From positions 310,001 to 374,000 of the forward strand of contig NZ_SIRS01000001.1 in NCBI RefSeq assembly GCF_004310335.1: a stretch of DNA of 64,000 nt, read 5' to 3'. The stretch is from Hyunsoonleella pacifica (GTDB lineage Bacteria > Bacteroidota > Bacteroidia > Flavobacteriales > Flavobacteriaceae). Of the stretch, positions 46,121 through 55,066 are shown piece after piece. The notes under the pieces are model-generated. The model ran no database searches, was not told where the DNA came from, and was given only the letters and a program-made list of their open reading frames with translations. The position numbers were made by a program, and so were the translations under genes. Each line of letters starts with the position of its first letter. Positions within the stretch are counted from its first letter, which is position 1.

Positions 46121-46222
46121 GTACTCAAAATAAGATTAACAAACTATAAAAAGTGAGTAGCCACTTTTCTCATGGATTGTAAGTGCTAGGGGTTCAAGTA
46201 AATCGCAATTGGCAATTCGAAA
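46121..46222 (+). pseudogene. Decayed 5' fragment of a GH78 gene
   Basis: The stretch matches the GH78 at 47716 around its residues 36-72. It begins ACTCAAAA, continues AAGTGAGTAGCCACTTTTCT, then encodes SWIVSARGSSKSQ, against SWIASAEGFIKSQ in the intact gene. Stops interrupt it and the rest of the gene is absent. It lies in the same orientation as the intact copy, separated from it by lyase paralog 3. Confidence 0.75.
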
Positions 46223-46254
46223 CGGATTATATAAAAGTAAAACAACAAAATAAA

Positions 46255-46286
46255 AAATCTCAATGAAGCTAGTTTCATTGAGATTT
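46255..46286 (-). terminator. Rho-independent terminator of lyase paralog 3
   Basis: A perfect 13-bp stem (AAATCTCAATGAA and its complement) with a 6-nt loop is followed on the minus strand by T-rich sequence (TTTTTTATTTTG). It lies 121 bp after the stop codon of the gene at 46407. Confidence 0.75.
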
Positions 46287-46406
46287 AAAATAGAACTTTA
46301 ATAAGTATAGATTATTTAAAAATATGCATCTTAATAGTTGCTGTTATCACAAAAATATGGTATTCATTTTACATAGCCTTTACTTATTAGAGTGTTGTAA
46401 AGAATT

Positions 46407-47432
46407 TTAATCTCTAAAATTGTGTCTAACATTACGCCATCTAATATCTGCCGATCCATTATTACATCTGTATACGCCAAATCTAATTTTTGCATTTTTT
46501 CCTCTTTTTCTTCCTCTATCATTCGGTACTAGGAAAGAGTGGAATTTTAAAGTTGGATTTCTACCAATTTGGACGTCAACTCTTTGGGTTAAGCCAGTAC
46601 TGCTAAAACGATTTGTCATTTTTATAAAAACATCTGTATTACCATCTATTGTTTTTAGAAATTTAATTTCTCTACCGTCAGAACCCTCACCACCAGGTCT
46701 TAAAATTTGTTCAGCATATAAATTATACCTTGGTATTCCACCAGGTCCTGGGTTTGCTGGTTTTGCCAGAATAAGTAAAATGGCAGGATCACCTGAACCT
46801 TCAGTTTGGTTTTCATGTTGCCCCTTAGCTTGAATAATGTAAGTTCCGCTGCCCTCACCTGCTCTTTGTTGGTTTTGTATAGTAGCTAAGTTGGTATTTC
46901 TAATACTACTAGGATTACCAGTACCAACACTTCTAATATTTACAACGCCTTCAACACTTACAAATCGACTTCCGCCTCTGTTAACAGTTCTAGCTTCACG
47001 TTCAATTCTTGGCTGTAGAGTACTGCCAAATCTATTACTGCCTGATCTTATTCTGTAGATACCATAGTTGCCAGATTGCGAATAATTAAAAGCACAAGTT
47101 CGGTCGTCTAAAAATCTCATTTTGTCTACTCCTCTACCGTTAATAGCATTTTTCTGCACTAAGTCATCACTGTCACTAAGGCCATTAAGCTCACCAACTG
47201 TATATCTACGGTAATAATCACCATTACTATCTTGAGGATTATCACAACTACCTATTTCTGTAGGATTTGTTCCTTTGCCTGTTAAGGTTCCATTTGTTGA
47301 CTTTGTTTTTGAAGACTCGTCGTTAGTATATACGATATCCTCATTTTGAGAACAGCCATAGGTAATTATTAAGGCTACTAAAAAAAAAGATCGAAATACT
47401 CTGGTTTTTGTAAAATTTAATTGTCTCTTCAT
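46407..47432 (-). CDS. Jelly-roll polysaccharide lyase-like lipoprotein (paralog 3)
   Basis: 341 aa. Lipoprotein signal ending ITYGC. Core motifs match the other two paralogs: FLDDRTCAFNYSQSGNYGIY, QPRIEREARTVNRGG, GTYIIQAKGQHENQ, DPAILLILAKPANPG, LYAEQILRPGGEGSDGRE and KIRFGVYRCNNGSADIRWRN. It has no accessory C-terminal domain. Differences from paralog 2 in the strand loops (a longer insert near 165-195) suggest divergent binding. It is convergently placed against the GH78 relic and divergent from the intact GH78 at 47716, with operator-like elements on both sides of the shared 283-bp region. Confidence 0.65.
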   Translation of the reverse strand: MKRQLNFTKTRVFRSFFLVALIITYGCSQNEDIVYTNDESSKTKSTNGTLTGKGTNPTEIGSCDNPQDSNGDYYRRYTVGELNGLSDSDDLVQKNAINGRGVDKMRFLDDRTCAFNYSQSGNYGIYRIRSGSNRFGSTLQPRIEREARTVNRGGSRFVSVEGVVNIRSVGTGNPSSIRNTNLATIQNQQRAGEGSGTYIIQAKGQHENQTEGSGDPAILLILAKPANPGPGGIPRYNLYAEQILRPGGEGSDGREIKFLKTIDGNTDVFIKMTNRFSSTGLTQRVDVQIGRNPTLKFHSFLVPNDRGRKRGKNAKIRFGVYRCNNGSADIRWRNVRHNFRD

Positions 47433-47515
47433 TAGTTTAATAGTTTTAAGTTAATTGTTTTTTTTAATTTTAAGTGATAAAATCGGATAAATTTATATTT
47501 TTTGTAAGAGCTTTA

Positions 47516-47534
47516 TGTCCTGTAGTCACCTGTT
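47516..47534 (-). promoter_or_regulatory. Candidate catabolic operator before lyase paralog 3
   Basis: Minus strand AACAGGTGACTACAGGACA lies 84 bp before the start codon at 47432. It keeps the two AGG half-sites at 10-bp spacing, with changes in the first. Confidence 0.5.
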
Positions 47535-47634
47535 TTTCTAATAATATTTTTTTAAATCTTGTATAAATTGCTTTATTTGAAGATTTAATTGGGATTAACT
47601 AAGATTGTGTAGTACCTGTTGAAATTAGGATAGC

Positions 47635-47654
47635 ATGAGAGTACAGGACAATAT
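47635..47654 (+). promoter_or_regulatory. Candidate catabolic operator before GH78
   Basis: ATGAGAGTACAGGACAATAT ends 62 bp before ATG 47716, with an extra AGGATA just upstream at 47627. The core AGTACAGGAC is shared with the copy at 38966. Confidence 0.55.
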
Positions 47655-47715
47655 AGTTATCAATTTCTAATAGCTTGCAAGATTCAAAAATAACTTAATA
47701 CTAACCATCGTGATA

Positions 47716-50571
47716 ATGATAAACAGACAAGTATTCATTCCACTAATATTTTTGGCTATTTTCTGCAGCTCTTGTGATAGCACTTCCACTTCAGAAAAAC
47801 CAATGTCTTTTGAAAAACAAACAGTTAACTCAAAAGAAAATCCGTCAGCCATAGAAAGTGAACAACCTCTCTTTTCTTGGATTGCAAGTGCAGAAGGATT
47901 CATTAAATCGCAATCTGCATATCAAATTTTAGTAGCATCTTCAAAAGAGAAATTAAATGAAGAAAATGCTGATATATGGAATTCTAGAAAGGTTAAAAGT
48001 GAAACATCTGCTTTTGTGAAGTATAGAGGTAAAGCTTTAAAAGCGATGCAAACCTATTTTTGGAAAGTTAAAATTTGGGATGAAAATGGAGATAGCTCAA
48101 ATTGGTCAGATGCTCAAGAGTTTAAAATGGGTTTAATGACTAACGAAAATTGGGGCGATTCAAAGTGGATTACTTTAAATGAAGATACGCGTACATCTCC
48201 ACATCGTTTTAGAGATTATAAAACAGGTAAAATGAAAGGCCCAGAACCAGTTGATGGTTTTGCAGCTAGTTATTTTAGAAAAGAAGTTAATTTTGATAAG
48301 ACCATTAAAAATGCGCAAGCTTATATCTGTGGTCTAGGCTATTACGAGTTGTATTTGAATGGCGAAAAAGTAGGTGATCACGTATTAGATCCTGCACCTT
48401 CAAATTACGATAAACAAGCCTATTACGTAAATTATGATTTAACAAATGAAATTAGATCTGGAAAAAATGCATTTGGAATTAATTTAGGAAATGGGTTTTA
48501 CGGTCAAAATATTTCATGGAAACGCGATCCAGAATCTGAAAAAGATTTGGCTTATGGGCCACCAACAGTGAAATTATTAGTAAAGATAGAATACGAAGAT
48601 GGTTCTAAATTAGACTTTTATACAGATAATACTTGGAAAGAATCTACGGGGCCTATAGTCTTTAATAATGTTTATGGAGGAGATACTTATGATGCAAGAT
48701 TTGAATTAGGAGATTGGGCAACTGCAGGTTACAACGATGAAAAATGGGGTAATGTTAAAGAAACTACTCCTAAAATTAGAACGATAAGTGCACAACAAAT
48801 ATCACCAATAAAAAAACTGAAAGAGTTTGAGCCGCAAAAGGTTTTTAAAGCACCAGATGGCAATTGGATTGTAGATTTTGGACAAAACATTGCTGGTTGG
48901 GTAAAATTAAATGTTCAAGAAAAAGCTGGACAACTCATTGAAATTACAACTACAGAAGCGTTGCTAACCAACGGTAAAGATATTTTTCAAGGTTCAACAG
49001 GAGGAGGTGCTAATGGAATGGCTCAAATATATAAATACATCTGTAAAGGGGATGGTTTAGAATCTTGGGAACCTAAATTTAGTTATCACGGGTTTCGGTA
49101 TGCAAAAATAAAAGGCGTCTCTACAAAACCAGATGCTAATATGATTAAAGCGGTTTTAGTGGCTACTGATATTCAAGAAACAGGAAGCTTTGTATCTTCA
49201 GACGATTTACTTAACAAAATGCATAGCATTAGTAAATGGACTATTGTAGATAATGTACATGGCATTCCAGAAGATTGCCCACATCGTGAAAAATGTGGTT
49301 GGTTAGGAGATGCACATGCATTTTGTGAGTATGCCTTGTACAACTACGATATGTATGATTTCTATAAAAAATATATGGAAGATATACGAACGCAAATGCG
49401 TCCAACAAAAGGTTATAACAATCCAGATTTAAAGTTTCAGGTACCAACCATGATTGCACCAGGAAAGCGTACATCAACCTATGCAAAAATAGATTGGGGA
49501 GTAGCCACCATGTACTTACCTTGGTATAATTATTTGTACTATGGAGATGATACTATTGTAAAAGATTATTATGAAGAAATGAGAGGTTTAACAAACTTTT
49601 ACCTGTCTTACAAAGGCGAAAATGGTATCATGCAAGACGGTATGGGAGATTGGTGTCCACCACGATGGGATAGACGTAAAAACCCTTCTGCTATGGAGTG
49701 TGACCCTATAATTTCAGCCAATGCTTATTTTTATGATGTTTTGGGTATCATGGAAACTTTTGCTAAAATGAATAATGATATACCTTTTGCCATTAAAATG
49801 GAAAAAGAAAAACAAGATTTAAAGGCAGCTTTCAATAAGGAATTTTTAAAAGAGATATCAGGCACAAAGCATAAATGGTATCAAAGTCAAACAGCCACAG
49901 TACAAGCGTTACAGTTTGGTATTGTGCCAGATAACGAAATAGAAGCTGTAGTAAACGGTTTAGCTCATGATATAGTTAAAGTAAAAGGAGGGCATCATTC
50001 TACAGGGATACATGGTAACCGCTACATCTATACAGTATTAACTAAATATGGTAAAGCAGATTTAGCTCATCAAATTTTAACAACACCAGAATTTCCAAGT
50101 CAAGCGTACGTCATGAGTAAAGGTTTTACAACATGGCCAGAGCGTCAGTTTGAATGGGAGAAAATGACGGGGCCAACCAACTCGTTAAACCACCCTATGC
50201 ATAGTGGTTTTGCAGCTTATTTTTATGAATCTCTGGGAGGAATAAAATCTTCTGAATCAGACCCAGGGTATAAAATGTTTATTGTAAATCCTGAGTTTCC
50301 AAGTGCCATTACAAAAACAGAAGTATCTGTCCCAACACCTTATGGTACTATTATTAATAAATGGCATACAGATAATAAAATGCTAAACATGAATCTTACA
50401 GTGCCATTTAATACAAAAGCTAAAGTTGTGGTAACCGCATCAGAATTAGAAAGCCTTGAAATTAATGGAACTCCTATTTCAGAATTTAAAGAAAACAACA
50501 CCGTTGAAATTACTAATGACGCTATTATTTTGGGCTCTGGAGAATATAACATCAAATATTCAAAACACTAA
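47716..50571 (+). CDS. GH78 alpha-L-rhamnosidase, lipoprotein
   Basis: 951 aa from ATG 47716 (GTG 47710 is an alternative; the GTGATAATG start context is the same as for the GH2 at 10253). Lipoprotein signal, FLAIFCSSC. Fibronectin-like N-terminus with SWIASAEGFIKSQSAYQILV, jelly roll with AQAYICGLGYYELYLNGEKV, then the (alpha/alpha)6 barrel. The signature DCPHREKCGWLGDAHA starts at about residue 520. FTTWPERQFEWEKM (about 805) holds the probable general base Glu. The C-terminal beta domain contains SVPTPYGTIINKW. It heads the last large plus-strand gene run and has a clear operator-like element. Confidence 0.94.
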   Translation: MINRQVFIPLIFLAIFCSSCDSTSTSEKPMSFEKQTVNSKENPSAIESEQPLFSWIASAEGFIKSQSAYQILVASSKEKLNEENADIWNSRKVKSETSAFVKYRGKALKAMQTYFWKVKIWDENGDSSNWSDAQEFKMGLMTNENWGDSKWITLNEDTRTSPHRFRDYKTGKMKGPEPVDGFAASYFRKEVNFDKTIKNAQAYICGLGYYELYLNGEKVGDHVLDPAPSNYDKQAYYVNYDLTNEIRSGKNAFGINLGNGFYGQNISWKRDPESEKDLAYGPPTVKLLVKIEYEDGSKLDFYTDNTWKESTGPIVFNNVYGGDTYDARFELGDWATAGYNDEKWGNVKETTPKIRTISAQQISPIKKLKEFEPQKVFKAPDGNWIVDFGQNIAGWVKLNVQEKAGQLIEITTTEALLTNGKDIFQGSTGGGANGMAQIYKYICKGDGLESWEPKFSYHGFRYAKIKGVSTKPDANMIKAVLVATDIQETGSFVSSDDLLNKMHSISKWTIVDNVHGIPEDCPHREKCGWLGDAHAFCEYALYNYDMYDFYKKYMEDIRTQMRPTKGYNNPDLKFQVPTMIAPGKRTSTYAKIDWGVATMYLPWYNYLYYGDDTIVKDYYEEMRGLTNFYLSYKGENGIMQDGMGDWCPPRWDRRKNPSAMECDPIISANAYFYDVLGIMETFAKMNNDIPFAIKMEKEKQDLKAAFNKEFLKEISGTKHKWYQSQTATVQALQFGIVPDNEIEAVVNGLAHDIVKVKGGHHSTGIHGNRYIYTVLTKYGKADLAHQILTTPEFPSQAYVMSKGFTTWPERQFEWEKMTGPTNSLNHPMHSGFAAYFYESLGGIKSSESDPGYKMFIVNPEFPSAITKTEVSVPTPYGTIINKWHTDNKMLNMNLTVPFNTKAKVVVTASELESLEINGTPISEFKENNTVEITNDAIILGSGEYNIKYSKH

Positions 50572-50605
50572 ATTTTATAAAAACTATAATATCTTATTGT
50601 AAAAA

Positions 50606-52396
50606 ATGAAATTCCCTTACAATACCATTTTTAAATTGTTAATAGTTACGTTACTAATATCATGTACAAGTTGTAATTCAAATTCTAAAAACAAAAGCGG
50701 AACTACTGAAACGGCAATAGTAAAAGCACAAACAGGAAGCTTTGGCGATCAAGGTGATGGTACTTACATCAACCCAATTTTAAATGCCGATTACCCAGAT
50801 TCAGATATAGAGCAAGTAGGAGATACTTATTATATGATAACTTCCAAGCAGCACATGTCTCCAGGAATGCCAATTCTAGAATCCAAAGACATGGTAAATT
50901 GGACTAATGTTGGGCATGTTTTTGAAAGTTTATCATGGGCACCAGAATACAATTGGGATAGAATGAATGGTTATTCCTTCGGAACTTGGGCAGGAGATTT
51001 AGCATATCATGAAGGTACATGGTATTGCTATCAAATAGACTATCAACATGGATTAATGGTGGCCACAGCTAAAGATATTAAAGGGCCATGGAGTAAACCA
51101 ATATTTATGTTGCCAAAGGCAAAAGTGTTGGACGATCCAGCGGTGTATTGGGATAAAGACACTCACAAAGCTTATGTAATAGTAAATACCGCAGGCAAGC
51201 AAAAAAGTCCAGATAATAAAATTGAGGGTAATGAAAACCGAATTTATGAAATGAGTTGGGATGGTACTAAAATCCTAGACGAAGGTAAATTAGTGTACAC
51301 GGGTATGGGTGCTGAAGCAGCCAAAATTTATAAAATTGATGGTACCTGGTATATCTTTTTAGCACAATGGACTATGGGGGATAAATCTACCAAACCAGGT
51401 GTTAAAAACCCTAAAAACGATAGAAAACAAATTGTTCTGCGCTCTAAAGAAAGCATCTATGGTCCATATGAGGTAAAAACTGTTTTGGAAAAAGGAACCG
51501 TATTTAACAACCGTAGTGCCAGCCAAGGAGCGTTGATGCAAGCACCAGATAAATCGTGGTGGTACATGCATCAGCTAATTCAAAATGATACCATTCCATT
51601 TCAAGGACGTCCGCAATGTTTAGAACCTGTAAATTGGGTTGATGGATGGCCAATTATTGGTATAGACGAAGATAATGATGGCATTGGAGAGCCTGTAAAA
51701 CAACATAAAAAACCAATAGATGGTTATCCGATTTCGGCACCAAGTTCTGATGATGATTTTTCATCGTCTAAATTAGGATTTCAATGGGAATGGAACCACA
51801 ATCCAAGAAATACGCATTGGTCTCTTACTGAGCGCGAAGGCTGGTTACGATTAAAAGCAAGCAAGATATTACCCAATGAAAAAGGCTACGGACCAAACAT
51901 AAACGAGTGGACAAACAACGATGGCTCCGATTCTGATTTTTGGCGTGCTTGCAATACTTTAAGTCAACGTATTATGGGAGTTACCACAGGAACCGCTGTA
52001 GCAAAGTTTGATATTTCAGGTATGCAACCACATCAATTAGCAGGTTTTGTACGTTATGGAGGCGTGTTTAATTTATTAGGCGTAGAGGTGGACGAAAACG
52101 GAAAAAAACACTTGTTTTATATGAACGGCATGGCACAAAAAACTAAAGGACCAGAAGTAACAGAAAACAATCTATACGTAAAAACATCAAACAACAGTAA
52201 CCAAGCCACCTATGAGTACAGTTTAGATGGCGAAAATTACACACGTTTTGGACCAACATTTACCATTGCTTTCGGAAAATGGACGGGAGACCGCTTGGGT
52301 TTCTTTTCATGGAACGAAAAAGAAGATGCTGGGTATATTGATGTGGATTGGTTTACCTATGATTATGATGGACCAAAAGCAGCAAAAAATAAATAG
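50606..52396 (+). CDS. GH43-family glycosidase (beta-xylosidase/arabinofuranosidase-like), lipoprotein
   Basis: 596 aa. Lipoprotein signal (TLLISCTSC). The five-bladed propeller of GH43 is shown by GTYINPILNADYPDSDIEQV (base Asp, about residue 60), KVLDDPAVYWDKDTHKAYVI (modulating Asp) and MGAEAAKIYKIDGTWYIF (acid Glu). A C-terminal beta-sandwich (about 385-590) with FQWEWNHNPRNTHWSLTERE is typical of GH43 xylosidases. Expected to cut beta-xylose or alpha-arabinose side residues; xylose occurs in some sulfated rhamnans such as ulvan. It follows the GH78 by 34 bp. Confidence 0.9.
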   Translation: MKFPYNTIFKLLIVTLLISCTSCNSNSKNKSGTTETAIVKAQTGSFGDQGDGTYINPILNADYPDSDIEQVGDTYYMITSKQHMSPGMPILESKDMVNWTNVGHVFESLSWAPEYNWDRMNGYSFGTWAGDLAYHEGTWYCYQIDYQHGLMVATAKDIKGPWSKPIFMLPKAKVLDDPAVYWDKDTHKAYVIVNTAGKQKSPDNKIEGNENRIYEMSWDGTKILDEGKLVYTGMGAEAAKIYKIDGTWYIFLAQWTMGDKSTKPGVKNPKNDRKQIVLRSKESIYGPYEVKTVLEKGTVFNNRSASQGALMQAPDKSWWYMHQLIQNDTIPFQGRPQCLEPVNWVDGWPIIGIDEDNDGIGEPVKQHKKPIDGYPISAPSSDDDFSSSKLGFQWEWNHNPRNTHWSLTEREGWLRLKASKILPNEKGYGPNINEWTNNDGSDSDFWRACNTLSQRIMGVTTGTAVAKFDISGMQPHQLAGFVRYGGVFNLLGVEVDENGKKHLFYMNGMAQKTKGPEVTENNLYVKTSNNSNQATYEYSLDGENYTRFGPTFTIAFGKWTGDRLGFFSWNEKEDAGYIDVDWFTYDYDGPKAAKNK

Positions 52397-52461
52397 AAAT
52401 TATTGTTGATAGAAAATTTGGCTTTCCGCTTTACCTAACAACAGCAGGTCTTTTGTTTGCC

Positions 52462-52481
52462 ATTCCTGCAAAGGCAGGAAT
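52462..52481. repeat. Short inverted repeat, probable intergenic hairpin
   Basis: ATTCCTGC, four bases, then GCAGGAAT. This GC-richer hairpin stands out in the 208-bp gap between the GH43 and sulfatase genes. Similar hairpins recur in flavobacterial genomes, from memory. It could attenuate transcription between the two genes. Confidence 0.55.
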
Positions 52482-52604
52482 CCATAACGAAATTTTAGAG
52501 TATTATCAAAGCCCGTATTTTCAATAAAAAATAAAAAGATACCTCTCCGATACATAAGATGAGTCTATCAGTAAAGGGACGATATAAAAACTAAAAGCAT
52601 AGCT

Positions 52605-54194
52605 ATGTATAAGTTAAAATTAATAGTATATTGTAGTATTACACTATCCGTTTTTGGATGTCAAAAAAACACCGAAGCAACAAAAGAAAATTCTAAACCT
52701 AATATCTTATTCATTTTAGTTGATGATTTAGGCTATCATGATTTAGGAGTAACAGGTAGTACATTTTACGAAACACCAAATGTAGATAAACTAGCAAACG
52801 AAGGTATGATGTTTACTAATGGCTACGCAGCTAGTAGAGTGTGTAGTCCATCGCGAGCCAGTATCATGACAGGTAAGTTTACAGCACGTCATGGTATTAC
52901 CGACTGGATAGGCGCAAAAGCGGGAGAAGATTGGCGCACAAGAAACCGACATGATAAATTACTGCCAGCAGATTATGTGATGGAGTTACCACAAGAAGAT
53001 ATAACCATTGCAGAAGCCTTTAAAAATAACGGATATAAAACCTTTTTTGCAGGAAAATGGCATTTAGGCGATAAAGGGTCGTATCCCGAAGACCATGGAT
53101 TTGATATAAATAAAGGTGGGTTTCATCGCGGTGGGCCATCAGGTGGTTTCTTTGCGCCATTTAATAACCCCAAACTAGAAAATAGGCAAAAAGGGGAAAA
53201 TCTTACCATGCGTTTGGCAAACGAAACAGCTGATTTTATTGCCAAACATAAAGATTCTACGTTTTTTGCGTTTTTATCCTTTTATGCCGTACATGCACCT
53301 ATACAAACTACACAAGAAAAATGGAGTAAGTATAGAAAAAAAGGCGATAGTATGGGTATTGCCAAATCGGGCTATGAGATGGAGCGTGTTTTGCCTATAC
53401 GAAGAATTCAAGACAACCCTATTTACGGTGGTTTGGTAGAAACCATGGACGATGCGGTAGGTGTCGTATTAAAAGCATTAAAAGATAACGGTATTGACGA
53501 TAATACAATTGTTGTATTCACTTCAGATAATGGAGGCGTAGCCTCTGGAGATCATTACGCTACAAGTAACTTACCTTTACGAGGCGGAAAAGGGTACCAA
53601 TGGGAAGGAGGTATAAAAGAACCGTTTTTTATAAAAGTGCCGTGGTTGGAAGGTGTGAAAACTTCTAAAGTTCCTGTGGTAAGTACTGATTTATACCCTA
53701 CACTTTTAGATTTAGCAAATCTGCCTTTAAAAACCGAACAGCATTTAGATGGCGTAAGTTTAAGACCAATACTAGAAGGGAAGCAAACCGATTTCAATAG
53801 ACCATTGTTTTGGCACTATCCGCATTATGGGAATCAAGGAGGAGAACCCTCATCTATTATTCAGAAAGAGGGTTGGAAGTTAATCCATTATTGGGAAGAT
53901 GGACGAGAGGAATTATTTAAATTGCCTTCAAGTGAAAACTATAATGAAAATGTAATTGCTCAGCATTCAGAGATAGCCAAAAATTTAAGTGATGAACTGC
54001 TAACGTGGTTAAATGAAGTAAACGCGAAGTATCCAATCACAGATACAGAATTCAATCAAGATAAGCGCAAAAAGCGTTTGCAAAGTTTAGTAGATAAAAA
54101 ATTACCAAACCTAGAAAAGCAAAGACTGGAAGTATTATCTCCAGATTTTGAACCCAATATGGATTGGTGGGGAAGTCAAATAACCGTTGATTAA
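52605..54194 (+). CDS. S1-type sulfatase, lipoprotein
   Basis: 529 aa. Lipoprotein signal ending SVFGC. NILFILVDDLGYHDLGVTGS carries the metal-binding Asp pair, CSPSR at C80 is the formylglycine motif, and FTSDNGGVASGDHYATSNLP near 305 is the second metal site. GKWHLGDKGSYPEDHGF is a conserved substrate-pocket segment. An extended C-terminus (about 455-529) with a KRKKRLQSLVDKKL helix is longer than in the other three sulfatases here. It overlaps the upstream TTG of the next ORF, and the true start of that gene is 10 bp after this stop. Confidence 0.94.
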   Translation: MYKLKLIVYCSITLSVFGCQKNTEATKENSKPNILFILVDDLGYHDLGVTGSTFYETPNVDKLANEGMMFTNGYAASRVCSPSRASIMTGKFTARHGITDWIGAKAGEDWRTRNRHDKLLPADYVMELPQEDITIAEAFKNNGYKTFFAGKWHLGDKGSYPEDHGFDINKGGFHRGGPSGGFFAPFNNPKLENRQKGENLTMRLANETADFIAKHKDSTFFAFLSFYAVHAPIQTTQEKWSKYRKKGDSMGIAKSGYEMERVLPIRRIQDNPIYGGLVETMDDAVGVVLKALKDNGIDDNTIVVFTSDNGGVASGDHYATSNLPLRGGKGYQWEGGIKEPFFIKVPWLEGVKTSKVPVVSTDLYPTLLDLANLPLKTEQHLDGVSLRPILEGKQTDFNRPLFWHYPHYGNQGGEPSSIIQKEGWKLIHYWEDGREELFKLPSSENYNENVIAQHSEIAKNLSDELLTWLNEVNAKYPITDTEFNQDKRKKRLQSLVDKKLPNLEKQRLEVLSPDFEPNMDWWGSQITVD

Positions 54195-54204
54195 TTTAAA
54201 AGCG

Positions 54205-54975
54205 ATGAAAGGTATTTATGTTTCTTGTTTAAGTGTTTTGTTTGTTGGTGTTCTTGTTTCTTGCGGAACAAAATCCAAAAAGAAAGTCGATAATAAAAAT
54301 GAATTTATTTCAATGTTCAACGGAGAAACCCTTGACGGTTGGGAAGGAGATCCTAAGTATTGGCGTGTTGGAAATGGTATACTAATCGGCGAGGTTACAC
54401 CAGAAACAATTTTAAAACGCAATTCATTCATAATCTATAACAAAGAACAGCCCGACAATTTTGAACTAAAACTAGAATACAGAGTTTCAGAGTTAGGGAA
54501 CAGTGGCATTAATTATAGAAGTGAAATGATAGAAGGCATACCATTTGCGCTAAGAGGCTATCAATGCGATATAGATGGTAGAAACAGGTATACGGGGCAG
54601 AACTACGAAGAAAGAAAGCGTACCACATTGGCATACATGGGAGAAAAAGTAAACATTGCTAAAATGCCAGATAGCATTCCAAAAAATAATCTCCGTAAAC
54701 ATGTAAAAAAAAATTGTTGGCAAACAAGAACAGTGGTGGATACGTTAGGTTCTAAATCTCAATTAAAATCAAACATTAAGGCAAATACTTGGAATAAAGT
54801 TTACATAAAAGTAAATGGAAATACAATGCAACATTTTGTAAATGGTATTTTGATGAGTGAAGTTACCGATTTAGATACGATAAACAGAACCATGAAAGGT
54901 TACATTGGTGTTCAAGTGCATGTTGGACCCCCAATGAAAATAGAGTATAAAAATATATTTATAAAGCATTTATAG
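54205..54975 (+). CDS. DUF1080 (3-keto-disaccharide hydrolase-like) lipoprotein
   Basis: 256 aa from ATG 54205; the earlier in-frame TTG at 54187 would precede the signal peptide. Lipobox in GVLVSC. The body is a single concanavalin-like jelly roll: FISMFNGETLDGWEGDPKYW, LKLEYRVSELGNSGINYRSE and TWNKVYIKVNGNTMQHFVNG are the usual DUF1080 strands. Some members hydrolyse 3-keto-glycosides made by an oxidoreductase; others may only bind glycan. It lies between the sulfatase and a gap carrying an operator-like element. Confidence 0.9.
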   Translation: MKGIYVSCLSVLFVGVLVSCGTKSKKKVDNKNEFISMFNGETLDGWEGDPKYWRVGNGILIGEVTPETILKRNSFIIYNKEQPDNFELKLEYRVSELGNSGINYRSEMIEGIPFALRGYQCDIDGRNRYTGQNYEERKRTTLAYMGEKVNIAKMPDSIPKNNLRKHVKKNCWQTRTVVDTLGSKSQLKSNIKANTWNKVYIKVNGNTMQHFVNGILMSEVTDLDTINRTMKGYIGVQVHVGPPMKIEYKNIFIKHL

Positions 54976-54996
54976 CGATTAGATTCGTTTTTTGTC

Positions 54997-55016
54997 ATGA
55001 CACTACAGGTCTGTTT
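54997..55016 (+). promoter_or_regulatory. Candidate catabolic operator before GH39-like gene
   Basis: ATGACACTACAGGTCTGTTT ends 50 bp before ATG 55067. It shares ATGA-A-(C/G)TACAGG with the other copies and departs from them after AGG. Confidence 0.45.
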
Positions 55017-55066
55017 TTTATGTAAAAGGCATTATTTTTGTTGTTATTGCTAAAAAGAAAGAGGTC

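Larger units (their letters stand above)
45699..46406. other. 708-bp intergenic region with operator, GH78 relic and terminator
   Basis: It holds the 5' region and operator-like site of lyase paralog 2 (45791-45811), a plus-strand relic of a GH78 5' end (46121-46222) and the terminator of lyase paralog 3 (46255-46286). I see nothing else recognisable in the AT-rich remainder. Confidence 0.6.
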
